Positions 9,001 to 14,180 of a DNA stretch of 27,094 nucleotides are shown here, piece after piece. Positions within the stretch are counted from its first letter, which is position 1, and every line of letters starts with the position of its first letter. A model generated the notes under the pieces. The model was not told where the DNA came from. It made no database searches and saw only the letters and a list, made by a program, of their open reading frames with translations. The DNA comes from an uncultured Clostridia bacterium (GTDB taxonomy: Bacteria > Bacillota_A > Clostridia > Christensenellales > UBA1242), in assembly GCA_947629895.1 (NCBI GenBank), contig CANRFP010000007.1, positions 1 through 27,094 of the forward strand. Direction: 5' to 3'. Both the position numbers and the translations under genes were made by a program.

Positions 9001-11568
9001 TGGATTGTGCTGTTCATCAAAGCCGTCAAATCGGGCAGCAAGGAATTGTTTAATATCCTTTTCTGGAAAAATAGACAACCTATATTCAAAATCATTTAAT
9101 TTTAAAATTGACAAATCTTCATTCAGTGCAATAGGAATAAAATAGTTGGGATTAGCAAAAATTTCTGGATATTTGTTAAAAAATTTCTTTAAAGATGCAG
9201 AAGTTGGGTCGTTAAAAATTTTTGATGCATAATCACTTGCATTTGGTTCGCCTTGCACACCCAAGAATGTTTCAAGTCCACCCTCATTCATGAAGAAAAA
9301 CCTTATTTCCATATCTGGCGCGGAAAGAGTTTGATAATCCAGCCTCAAAGTTACATTTGAGCCTGCTTCCATAACAATTTTTGTTAATGTTTCGTTGTTC
9401 ACGCCTCCCGTTTTTATTAAGTCATTTTCATCAATGCGAAAATCTTGCAAATCATTGGACTGAAAATGCACTGCAGATGAGTTCGTGTCCTTATTTGTGA
9501 TTGTGGCAGACGTCATTGGAACAAACGCCTCAATTAAAAAGTGATTTGACGTTCTGTTTGTGATGTGGTTAAACCAAAATTCAGTTGTGCCTTCAAATTT
9601 GGCTTGACGAAGCTTCAACTTAAACGCAACATCAACATAAACGGTGTCTCCTTCCAAGCCATTTCTGATTTGTCTGAAATTTGAGAAAGAAAATCTGGAA
9701 TCATCACCATATTCAAGCGTTAAATCATTGATTTCACTTATGCCATAAATTCTCAAATTAAATTCCTTTTCAATGGCGGTTTGAGAGGAAACAACAAATT
9801 TATCTGGCATTCCTTCTTGAACATCACCGTTTTCAATGTTTGAAACTTTAAAGGTGTCAGTGGTTGTGAAAATCTTATACAAATCAAGGTTTAGAGTTGT
9901 TCTTGCTTTTTCATTGCTTGATGCCACAAAGTTTATTTGAAAGTTTTTAAGTTGATTGCCAAAATCGTCACCCGCGCAAATGTAAACTTCAGAGCCATTT
10001 TGCAAGTCAGGAGATTTATAATACTTCCCATCAAAAGTGAAGTTTTCAATTTGTTTGCTGTTTTGATAAAATTTCAACACTTTGCCAAGCTCTTCTGTGT
10101 AATTGTCAGCTTCTGGAGTTCCAATCCCCTCTTGGGAGGCATCAATGGAAATGAAATAGCTGCTCTTTGTGCCAATCACAACATCGTCTGGCAAAATTTT
10201 TGCTTGCAGTTTATAGCCCAAAGTGCCAATATAACTTGAATAAACATCAATCTTTCCGTTGTTTAAAGTTTGTTCGCCATTTGAAAGTTCAATTTGTGTT
10301 GGATAATATACTGTGCTGAGGTTAACATCCACAATATCTTCTGTGCTGGCAGAATATGCATAATCTCTATATTGCGCCTCAAACGTCAACAAGAAATCAC
10401 CAAACTTTCGATAGTTGCTTGTGTCATTTGCATCAATCACAAACATAACATCCACAGAATCATCGTTTTGTTGATAGGTTATTTGAACATTGAAATATGT
10501 TTCATATCCCTCTTCGTCCTGCGTGTTATAGCGAGGCAAAACTTTGTATTCCCCGTTTTGCTGCCTCTTATAGAAAACCGGCTCAACATCAATCTTGTGT
10601 TGGGTTTTAATCGACAGCCCTCCTTCAACTTTTGTTAAAAATCTGTCGGCCTCTTCACCGCTTGTGCTTCTTCTAAGTTCAAAAGTGACATCCTCTTGGT
10701 TTTCAACAACGCCGCCAAAACCATTCAAAAGGTCCAGCTGTCCATAGCCTTCTTGCTTTTGAACGGTTCCGTCTTCAATTTTGTTGTAGGCATAAGTGCC
10801 TATTATGTAAAAATCGGTGAACTTCACATTTTCCAAAACATCAAGTTCAACAGTGTTGAAAACATTTGGATTGTCCACAACCGTTGCTCTTAACTTAATT
10901 TTGCTGCTCGAAAATCCTTGATAAACATAAAGCCTTTGTGTTGTTCCCTCTGAAACGATTTCTGCAACAACCTCTTCGCCCGCCAAAATTTCTTTTGGAT
11001 TGTCTGGGTTAACTGCTTCACTTTCAAAAGTCCAGTCAATGTCTCTTATGTTTGCAGAGGTTGGCTCCAAATCAAAATAATCCTCAGCAATCAGTTCTTT
11101 TCCAACAAAATTGGCTCCCAGCAGTTTTGAAGTGTCCTCTTTAACAACATATTTGTTGGCATTCAAAGAATTTGCTCCAACATTCACCTTGTCCAAAAGA
11201 GTGTTAACCTTGATGTTTAAAACCTGACTTTTTGATGCGTCCTCAACTGCGTAAACTCTAATTTGTGCATCACCAAAGGAAACTGCGCTAACCACAAATG
11301 AATAATTGCCATTGCCATTGTTTGTTGCTCTTGAAGGAACAGATATGCATTCAACGCCACTGATAACACTTATCCCCACTCCCTCGGAGGAATTTTTAAG
11401 TGTAACGTCAACAACTTTTTGGTCAGAGTTGTTTTCATCTTTGTTGGTAAATAAAACAATAGTGGAAGTGTCCTTCACACTAAGTGAAACTTTTTCGCCG
11501 CAAGCCGTCAACAGCAGCCCGCCAAACAGAACGAACAAACTCAAAATTCCAATGGCAAATTTTCTCAT
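1..11568 (-). CDS. Giant Glug-repeat surface lipoprotein, 3' end beyond window
   Basis: One minus-strand frame with no stop from the ATG at 11568 to base 1 (3,856 codons, incomplete). I read it line by line and saw no in-frame TTA, CTA or TCA on the plus strand. The start has a strong Shine-Dalgarno (GGAGG, 5 nt before ATG). Residues 1-23 form a lipoprotein signal (MRKFAIGILSLFVLFGGLLL, lipobox LTA|C23), so the protein should be lipid-anchored outside the membrane. Beta-rich, Ig-like-looking sequence follows to about residue 1210. Glug-type modules (motifs such as GFVVGTNRGTIENVVVDV, GGIVGENDFNAKILNSFVYG, GGLIGENYGG, GGLVGYMGGG) occur at about residues 1215-1500, 2425-2830, 2905-3390 and 3680-3856. 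The first three open with a YxLxNDI/LDGNG-type leader. The Glug family (PF07581) is known from bacterial surface proteins; adhesion or fibre function is inference. No catalytic domain recognised. Confidence 0.9.
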   Translation of the reverse strand, partial: MRKFAIGILSLFVLFGGLLLTACGEKVSLSVKDTSTIVLFTNKDENNSDQKVVDVTLKNSSEGVGISVISGVECISVPSRATNNGNGNYSFVVSAVSFGDAQIRVYAVEDASKSQVLNIKVNTLLDKVNVGANSLNANKYVVKEDTSKLLGANFVGKELIAEDYFDLEPTSANIRDIDWTFESEAVNPDNPKEILAGEEVVAEIVSEGTTQRLYVYQGFSSSKIKLRATVVDNPNVFNTVELDVLENVKFTDFYIIGTYAYNKIEDGTVQKQEGYGQLDLLNGFGGVVENQEDVTFELRRSTSGEEADRFLTKVEGGLSIKTQHKIDVEPVFYKRQQNGEYKVLPRYNTQDEEGYETYFNVQITYQQNDDSVDVMFVIDANDTSNYRKFGDFLLTFEAQYRDYAYSASTEDIVDVNLSTVYYPTQIELSNGEQTLNNGKIDVYSSYIGTLGYKLQAKILPDDVVIGTKSSYFISIDASQEGIGTPEADNYTEELGKVLKFYQNSKQIENFTFDGKYYKSPDLQNGSEVYICAGDDFGNQLKNFQINFVASSNEKARTTLNLDLYKIFTTTDTFKVSNIENGDVQEGMPDKFVVSSQTAIEKEFNLRIYGISEINDLTLEYGDDSRFSFSNFRQIRNGLEGDTVYVDVAFKLKLRQAKFEGTTEFWFNHITNRTSNHFLIEAFVPMTSATITNKDTNSSAVHFQSNDLQDFRIDENDLIKTGGVNNETLTKIVMEAGSNVTLRLDYQTLSAPDMEIRFFFMNEGGLETFLGVQGEPNASDYASKIFNDPTSASLKKFFNKYPEIFANPNYFIPIALNEDLSILKLNDFEYRLSIFPEKDIKQFLAARFDGFDEQHNPISFVRIFTVESLYSVQFVSPNVSSVALYSSETLSESDMGRASINVSVSFRADGLSPTFLNFENIRIFSDETLFEVRNGQKTNVSSENLVLTQTTILMNDFYQLDSFILSANRLSFRIMANSTKDLSTVFDTFTIRYSRASTYKPNGEYDGNVDEVVYNEVSRQAEIQVQVLNEVRIEKVVWQNKTATGDIYLNATQSALPAEKNFTITTLTAPAGAGNGLKTISKLTNLSVSEISKGQTFGLKIGGNGTTGGTGFIYIVPNDMVKLVGSERLLVYHYDRDDDGVIKENNGRRAETAIYISTTEIEEFYQFIQTCEEKGVEYAQFGDYGEIANFFFNNDNEKVYYRDIILRIRVTIADGSEQAPIRIYNENGLKRMLGGNHYQVMNDITVSAWQTFDNLSGSISAYTDENGNPYEVTITFADGTGNVASGMFVRTLTGAIRNLTFAGHVSSGEENVGFVVGTNRGTIENVVVDVTYSSNKFGMSRLEAGNQTANYTGGIVGENDFNAKILNSFVYGLDIIAASKGWAGGIAGRNLGLIQGCRFEFYNFDKDNINTNKITNKGNGVGGLVGSAGENSQIVGSYVYSFPAQDNLEVLDGEYKGAFIGHVEGQTRLAIVKESFAFVGNLFNAHNGTNGTEVEYENSYITFNHEGEQKTRVFLGANEVDYAEFRNLTAENVLTKADVTGNADKWQTIINTMDTDVWAIDGDGTINFGFVYLVNNTQSVPVDVNGLEVKEVTSSNENLIKALPAANDKIIFFNYKTTVTPSGEAKEDELQTLNTIALTDLFGLSREQISSLILMSNSKDIALTATSIQILRTNLTELSLTVYSKMNYSNSRAFKFVILNNLPVLYAEQNDVELRENQIILLQKGEKATQTVTYSFDERIYLGGDEYSTVQSDNYAIKFDNSSAKDYFQVNVSGQNLILKGTKVSSTPLSLSTWLAVTNVTDKDYVEAIKGARNLSYKVSVYEGATDIVVVNSSALEIKASVHRTFDVIVKSDNTAEDIVINLWNNDLAVRVALNNTLDGIKRFEVGNKLSLDFTWTRKPQGDGSYLFKVSIKITDDKRHLVDEDYDNLMITVAPQSQQTNEKFIRQIALKVKRQQLETKDMTLYAVDDRQIVNSVLYLTPSNINTSTLSPSSEAILVVTASPAYALMTHFDITYTATAIGNGRIGLVTFTRLMKNNNGYFATSSDTTQIANGLRVNMTEEDKKGNGIYFFRVYVSGSFTTGSRIQIALNFFNGETAIDEPCTSNVTVSYLNRAEVSINGQSTYLLAKGESVQITVDVDEGQQVSAFYLQNAGSGISKTDLVQSEVLSDGRIRYTSTLSASVLATVVKDGQIVDNGIFYVYVSVERTLNGKRDVKEDYVSVCLVDFALDGNNISLDGAAQNYTTMNINGKEEKVWNFDSYVDGSRNLKFNYPIHPDPDSINYNPNNSAEVEKVNQIRNNIKQFREDNSYEDDKADYYINYEYNSSYATYDKLDLWEGLYYVASNGNATAVYNRYQGTVLANDFFNIEKHDGESDTAPYFTIEGVRTGTQLMKLQTVVYYQGVRMSYDCYFMVHVEFRTDEDTPQPIYTADEFVNYLANSQDAGDYILMNDIVLNDYTPLNTDKVSSLDGNGYVIHINSFAKQEGTELNYALFNTVSEISTLKNLKVNIYNGGQIYVNIAGQRNLTVNAAGFAIENNGTIYNCEVVAYYEQGSQLHAENGDIGLVVRYTNGENGTPIQMQNGVVTSNVAGFVVTNNSAILNSRVGGEQIKHIYKVGGNENNLRIRAKSLDTFVVTGQGQVAGFVCTNAGNVSACFADKVQINNQILSNIAQTAGFVLQNSGSIQSSYVEGKEFTEDGQKRVRNIGTNISSMGYVAGFVHTNGGLIKNSYANIAIDNTNNGASFVSGFVYINESSGEITLCFSACEINESDTKQMPFSGRDDNENNLNSGLIDMCYYYETSATDAKKQMELGGIKPVDDNITKEGEVENIFYGFSFASGQDTSGEPNYDGIWRVAENGLALVSPNKIAFSNRYLVTNQERETTSFFYNTNIIDEETMTRVDLSYGTEINPIIIRNAEEFAKATGDVTNPPISSYREFYTDTSVFGHYRLVNNIDLSEVKQDSTQTDTQNKLELLTYRKTFSGLLDGNGFTMSNINLGSSRDFENYGLFAKLYGACVMNLDFTVSSIRNTHANSVGALAGTAVNSRIIAITISPTESSAGSLDMTVINGLNTVGGVVGILMGDSQMIDVTAQNIEVRSSSSSNKTIYSNEAHVGTALRNLAQNQASLQDHISEISYAGAIAGYVDITKPVNNDYVKYKGSLKSSDCDIIKVHVSNSVNIYGEIVGGLFGYVGDSTYIYDAQLEINASTSRTTPSYIISKNLFAGGLIGENYGGLFAVAAKYTDNLSSQIESDEYAYYQSGNVTERGQETIFSLTESDPGSTNRSDDPLFIGGLVGYMGGGFINVGYSKLNVIGHSNRTVAVGGIVGAVGYSNTQYELAATSDNSIVNMFFQEVYASGDLYADGANDKPERGISGGLIGAVGVRYNEQTKGEVAPIVAIKKAMAMNYYSYSGQTLLGDNGVETSDKHFTIAGKSFKFDDKTASGASATDEENEYLKAKELPGSAKFFIVDNNAQTYDAVNNYGTSNGISKSVGGYSEISASGNLIKLNPFGFKKAFDGDNNQLIQAVHIGKLSEKETQYSIFNSYFLENNWTNDIWKHDIDTPFPYVDLFEASTELFWDATLESTLDVLRKVVNGEARTVVVRGKEAEESDSYIDINLTTQDGLLNADSIKNSNLTETEKEELNSYIGTTYFFEDFDNVTLISYRDYMESVDSPVGVLSGDNSSNVGGRKKGDKVGFILDKPMFNQISGAYINGINFYLTPKDSENINYRLVNESIYDSTIFTNCRVAYNGNVSISSNGSSSEDEISLGLIAKEFNSSSFISSTIELRKDASITLTATGSTSTTDVYMGLIAGKIEKTGGFNSINIERLIVTQESEGDVCVNFVVKDSVNVYAGLYAGLVG

Positions 11569-11618
11569 ATTGTCCTCCAAGATTTAGTATCTACACAAAG
11601 CAAGTTTTTATATATATA

Positions 11619-11648
11619 ATTATAAAATAAAGGCTTAAAAAAAGTCAA
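11619..11648 (-). promoter_or_regulatory. Sigma-A-type promoter of the giant lipoprotein gene
   Basis: On the minus strand, -35 TTGACT (11648-11643), an 18-nt spacer and -10 TATAAT (11624-11619). The predicted start site lies about 44 nt before the ATG at 11568, leaving a normal leader that contains the GGAGG ribosome site. Only the -35 deviates, by one base, from consensus. Confidence 0.65.
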
Positions 11649-11779
11649 ATTTGTGACAAGAAAAACAACAAAAAAATAAAAGATATTTTTTAATTCGACA
11701 AAAATTAAAAAAAATATTTTAAATTAAATTTTCAAAATATTTTATCTTTCGGCGGCAAAAAGGAAACAATTTTTTAAAT

Positions 11780-11886
11780 AAAAAATAAACAAAAATTGGC
11801 AAAAAATAATAAAAAATACCAAAAAATCGCATTTTTTTGCATTTTTTTGATATTTTTTTAAACATTTTTTAATATTTTTTGTTTTT
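11780..11886. other. Phased A/T-tract element (predicted curved DNA) in a 319-bp AT-rich gap
   Basis: The gap 11569-11887 has no gene. Besides the promoter near 11630 it holds a run of homopolymer tracts spaced near one helical turn: A tracts beginning at about 11780, 11791, 11801, 11811 and 11821, then T tracts beginning at 11832, 11842, 11853, 11865 and 11875. Centre-to-centre distances are 10 to 11.5 bases. A tracts phased this way are known to give intrinsic curvature. The element sits between the spoIIID stop and the promoter of the giant gene, roughly 130-240 bp upstream of its -35. The stretch 11650-11779 is also AT-rich, but I see no clear hairpin or gene in it. Confidence 0.75.
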
Positions 11887-11887
11887 C

Positions 11888-12142
11888 CTATTTTTCCAAG
11901 TGCGCATATTTCAACTTGGTTGAGTTGCCACCTCTTATATGTTTTTCTGCAAAGTTTTTGTCCAACACTCCTTTCACCTTCTCAAACAAATCATGGTCAA
12001 TTCGGTTCAATCTTGTTGCCAAATCATTGTGAACAGTGCTTTTGCTTAGGTTGTAAATTTGTGCAGTTTTTCTTATTGTGTCTTGTGTTTGGGCAATATG
12101 GTTTGCCACTTGCAAAGTTCTTTCTTTGATATATGCTTTCAT
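11888..12142 (-). CDS. spoIIID: Sporulation transcription factor SpoIIID
   Basis: 84 aa; closely resembles SpoIIID, the small mother-cell DNA-binding regulator that acts after sigma-E and before sigma-K during endospore formation. The opening MKAYIKERTLQVANHIAQTQ, the helix-turn-helix at about residues 22-42 (IRKTAQIYNLSKSTVHNDL) and the basic C-terminal HIRGGNSTKLKY (68-79) are family signatures. It is slightly shorter than the B. subtilis protein (93 aa). The start is fixed by GGAGGG a few bases upstream. A sigma-E-like promoter precedes it (12173-12201), matching how spoIIID is controlled in Bacillus. In many clostridia spoIIQ lies directly upstream and mreB/mbl downstream; here an ACP gene intervenes on one side and the giant lipoprotein gene follows on the other. 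Confidence 0.95.
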   Translation of the reverse strand: MKAYIKERTLQVANHIAQTQDTIRKTAQIYNLSKSTVHNDLATRLNRIDHDLFEKVKGVLDKNFAEKHIRGGNSTKLKYAHLEK

Positions 12143-12172
12143 AAACCCTCCATAAAATTTTTGCTATACAAA

Positions 12173-12201
12173 ATTCTATGAGAGGGCTTGTCAGTTTATG
12201 C
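12173..12201 (-). promoter_or_regulatory. Sigma-E-type promoter of spoIIID
   Basis: Minus strand: GCATAAA (12201-12195), 14-nt spacer, CATAGAAT (12180-12173). This fits the known sigma-E pattern (KMATATW, 14-15 nt, CATACAWT) with one mismatch in each element. The predicted start gives a leader of about 24 nt that includes the GGAGGG site. No sigma-A promoter competes here. Confidence 0.7.
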
Positions 12202-12225
12202 AATTTTTTGTCGAAATTTGACAAC

Positions 12226-12253
12226 AAAAAACCACGAACTCAAATCGTGGTTT
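12226..12253 (-). terminator. Terminator after the acyl carrier protein gene
   Basis: Perfect 9-bp inverted repeat, AAACCACGA (12229-12237) and TCGTGGTTT (12245-12253), with a 7-nt loop. On the minus strand the stem ends in a short U run (UUUUUUG). It begins 4 nt after the ACP stop codon and separates ACP from the spoIIID promoter. Confidence 0.8.
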
Positions 12254-12256
12254 ATA

Positions 12257-12487
12257 TTACTTTTGGCATTCTTCAATCAAGGCAACAATTTCTGCGATTG
12301 TTTTAACTTGGCTGATTTTTTCATCTGGAATTGTGATTCCATATTCATCTTCAAGCGTCATCAACATCTCAATGATATCAAGGGAATCTGCTCCCAAATC
12401 CTCCAAAATGTTTGATTCAGGTTTTATCATATCCTTAGAAACGCCAAGTTGTTCTGCCACTAAATCTCTAACTTTTTCAAATATCAT
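12257..12487 (-). CDS. acpP: Acyl carrier protein
   Basis: 76-aa acidic protein that carries acyl chains on phosphopantetheine during fatty acid synthesis in the cytoplasm. The attachment motif LGADSLDIIEM puts the modified serine at S35 (DSL at 34-36). The four-helix ACP pattern is complete, from IFEKVRDLVAEQLGV to TIAEIVALIEECQK. I chose the ATG at 12487 because GGAGG stands 8 nt upstream and the encoded length then matches the family; the in-frame extension upstream has no support. It has its own promoter (12507-12535) and terminator. No fab, plsX or rnc gene lies beside it, unlike the usual acpP setting, so it could be a second, specialised ACP; sequence alone does not separate these. Confidence 0.93.
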   Translation of the reverse strand: MIFEKVRDLVAEQLGVSKDMIKPESNILEDLGADSLDIIEMLMTLEDEYGITIPDEKISQVKTIAEIVALIEECQK

Positions 12488-12506
12488 GTCATCAACCTCC
12501 AATAGT

Positions 12507-12535
12507 ATGATAACATATAAAAGAACAAATTGCAA
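12507..12535 (-). promoter_or_regulatory. Sigma-A-type promoter of the ACP gene
   Basis: Minus strand: TTGCAA (12535-12530), 17-nt spacer, TATCAT (12512-12507). The leader is short (about 14 nt) and includes the GGAGG site. Confidence 0.55.
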
Positions 12536-12555
12536 ATAAATTAAAACATTTTTAT

Positions 12556-12578
12556 AAAAAAACGCCTCAAAAGAAGCG
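12556..12578 (-). terminator. Terminator after spoIIQ
   Basis: On the minus strand CGCTTC-TTTT-GAGGCG followed by seven T. It is a 6-bp stem with one G-U pair in RNA and a 4-nt loop, 15 nt after the stop codon. It isolates spoIIQ from the ACP promoter. Confidence 0.7.
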
Positions 12579-12593
12579 ATTTTTATTTTTGTT

Positions 12594-13154
12594 TTATTTG
12601 TTTTGAAGATCCAAATATAAATTTGGGTCAACTTCCCATCCATCTTTGAAGAGTGTGAAGTGCAAATGCCCACCTGTTTTGTTTTCATTTCCAGCGGTGT
12701 CGGATGCCTCGCCTATTTGCTGCCCCTTTTTAACTCTCTGTCCTTGCTTCACTTCCACTTTGTCCAAAGAGCCATACACGCTTGTGTAGCCACCTTCGTG
12801 AGCAATCTTCACGCAAGAGCCATTCAAACTGTCATTAACAACCGTTTCCACAATCCCGTCATAAATTGACATCACCGCCAAATTGTCTGACGCGAGGTCA
12901 ACAGCCAAATGACAGTCCCACCTTTCAAGCGTTGTGTTGTATTGCAGCCTGTTGTCTGCATAATCCTTAACAACAGTTGCGTTTTCCATTGGCAAATTGA
13001 AATCCAGCGGCAAAGTGGAAACGTCAACTCCGTCATTCCTTGGCACAACAAAAGCGATGGTCAATGCTATGGCAACAGAAAGCACACAAGCCAAGCCCAA
13101 CGCTCCAAATCTTTTGAAAGCAACCTTTGTTTTTTCTTGTTTAATGTTTTTCAT
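12594..13154 (-). CDS. spoIIQ: SpoIIQ-like M23 (LytM) membrane protein
   Basis: 186 aa. Cytoplasmic basic N-terminus, one membrane helix (about 17-37), then an extracytoplasmic M23 domain (about 75-180). In Bacillus and clostridia SpoIIQ is made in the forespore and pairs with mother-cell SpoIIIAH to form the engulfment/feeding-tube channel. Here both zinc motifs are intact: H82-x3-D86 (CHLAVDLA) and H163-x-H165 (GGHLHF), as in clostridial SpoIIQ, whereas B. subtilis has lost the first histidine. The assignment to SpoIIQ rather than a general M23 endopeptidase rests on size, single helix and the nearby spoIIID. The start is ATG 13154, with GGAGG 8 nt upstream; a longer in-frame opening lacks such a site. 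A weak forespore-type promoter (GTTTA, 14 nt, GGGCAATTAT; 13172-13200) is possible but the spacing is short. Confidence 0.8.
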   Translation of the reverse strand: MKNIKQEKTKVAFKRFGALGLACVLSVAIALTIAFVVPRNDGVDVSTLPLDFNLPMENATVVKDYADNRLQYNTTLERWDCHLAVDLASDNLAVMSIYDGIVETVVNDSLNGSCVKIAHEGGYTSVYGSLDKVEVKQGQRVKKGQQIGEASDTAGNENKTGGHLHFTLFKDGWEVDPNLYLDLQNK

Positions 13155-13256
13155 AATCAACCTCCAAACTGATAATTGCCCGTTTTTTAACTTTTTAAAC
13201 AAAAATTTTTTAATTTTTTCAATAATTTTGTAAGTTTTTTATTGTTTAACAAATTT

Positions 13257-13718
13257 TTAATATCCTGTCAGTATAAGCGGAAACCCCACAACAACCCCAT
13301 TTTCAGTTTGCACAATCTGCACATTCACTTTGTGATTGTTAAGCAAAATATTGTCATCATAATATGGTGTAAATCCGCACAACACATTCATTCCTTCAAT
13401 TTCAGTTGTTGTTAAAATTTCGCATTTAAGTTTTTTCAAAATTTTTTCAGCATCAAAATTTTCAAAATAAAATTGCAAGCCTTTAAGTTTTAATTTAAAA
13501 CTCCTAAAATTTTCTCTGGCGGTTTCAAGCGAACAATAATTAAAAAACAAATCTCCACTTTGTACACTTTCCACGTTGTCGCTTTGCAAATTTCTTTCTG
13601 AAACAAAACAAACCTTTTCAACTCCTTCCAAATAAAAAAGTGGATTTGTGTCCACCTTTGAAAAGGCAGTTGGCACCAAACAAAGCAAAACAAGCATAAA
13701 CAGCGCAAATTTTTTCAT
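13257..13718 (-). CDS. Secreted YwmB-like (DUF1779) protein, tentative
   Basis: 153 aa with a clear signal peptide (MKKFALFMLVLLCLVPTAFS, cleavage near residue 20), so exported. The C-terminal part (NVLCGFTPYYDD, then HKVNVQIVQTENGVVVGFPL, ending ILTGY) resembles the end of YwmB-family proteins. In Bacillus and clostridia that family sits beside murA, spoIID and spoIIQ, and here it lies directly upstream of spoIIQ. Similarity is weak and the function of YwmB itself is poorly known, so this is a context-supported guess. The start lacks a Shine-Dalgarno; AATAAT lies six bases before the ATG, but no convincing -35 was found. The gene follows a strong terminator, so it needs its own promoter. Confidence 0.5.
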   Translation of the reverse strand: MKKFALFMLVLLCLVPTAFSKVDTNPLFYLEGVEKVCFVSERNLQSDNVESVQSGDLFFNYCSLETARENFRSFKLKLKGLQFYFENFDAEKILKKLKCEILTTTEIEGMNVLCGFTPYYDDNILLNNHKVNVQIVQTENGVVVGFPLILTGY

Positions 13719-13741
13719 GCATCAATTATTGCCCAAAAAAT

Positions 13742-13771
13742 AAAAAACACTCGAAAATTTGAGTGTTTTTT
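13742..13771 (-). terminator. Strong terminator after the 107-aa membrane protein gene
   Basis: Perfect 11-bp inverted repeat AAAAAACACTC (13742-13752) and GAGTGTTTTTT (13761-13771) with an 8-nt loop. The arm's own T run serves as the U tract on either strand. Confidence 0.8.
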
Positions 13772-13801
13772 GAGTTTTTTATGTGAAATTTTAAGTTTTT
13801 T

Positions 13802-14125
13802 TTAAAAAACAAGCAAATAAACAACAAAGCCAATCAATGCCAAAGAAGCAAGAGCACCCATTACACAAAGCACAATTCTGCCTCTTGTGCCATTCTTGAG
13901 TTTTCTGTCCGCTTTGTCATTTTCTTCCTTTGTTCTTTCTAATTTTTCGGGCTTAACTTTTTTTTCTTTTTGCTTCTTTTCCTTTTTTGCCTTTTTTGAA
14001 GGAATATCCTCATCCTGAATTGGCCTTACCAAATCATGATTTTGATTTGGATTTGGTTGCTGAACTGTGTCATTTTCAAGATTTTCTTTCTGCAATTCTT
14101 TTGGTGGTGGTGGAATAAAGACCAT
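13802..14125 (-). CDS. Small tail-anchored membrane protein, Pro/Lys-rich
   Basis: 107 aa, not recognised. Order of parts: a proline-rich start (MVFIPPPPKELQ), an acidic/Asn-Gln stretch to about residue 42, a strongly basic Lys/Glu segment (about 44-80, KKAKKEKKQKEKKVKPEKLE) and one C-terminal membrane helix (about 84-106) ending at the last residue. The charge pattern suggests the long N-terminal part is cytoplasmic. The start is well supported by AGGAGGGG just upstream. It is a monocistronic unit with its own promoter (14146-14173) and terminator. No function is assigned. Confidence 0.75.
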   Translation of the reverse strand: MVFIPPPPKELQKENLENDTVQQPNPNQNHDLVRPIQDEDIPSKKAKKEKKQKEKKVKPEKLERTKEENDKADRKLKNGTRGRIVLCVMGALASLALIGFVVYLLVF

Positions 14126-14145
14126 AATCCCCTCCTATATATGTT

Positions 14146-14173
14146 ATTTTACTATATTATAAGAAAAATTCAA
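14146..14173 (-). promoter_or_regulatory. Promoter of the 107-aa membrane protein gene
   Basis: Minus strand TTGAAT (14173-14168), 16-nt spacer, TAAAAT (14151-14146). The leader contains AGGAGGGG. Confidence 0.5.
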
Positions 14174-14180
14174 AATGAAA

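Noticed and set aside
683..11587. Many plus-strand open frames of 60-141 residues across the first 11.5 kb
   Set aside because: All lie opposite the giant gene, are Cys/Phe/Asn/Ile-rich in the way antisense frames are, and show no ribosome sites or recognisable families.
11650..11779. Replication origin or partition site in the AT-rich gap
   Set aside because: I saw no DnaA-box cluster (TTATNCACA) and no dnaA/dnaN neighbourhood; curved DNA alone is not enough.
12488..12688. N-terminal extension of ACP to 143 residues
   Set aside because: The extension crosses the spoIIQ terminator and the ACP promoter; the GGAGG-supported ATG at 12487 gives the normal ACP length.
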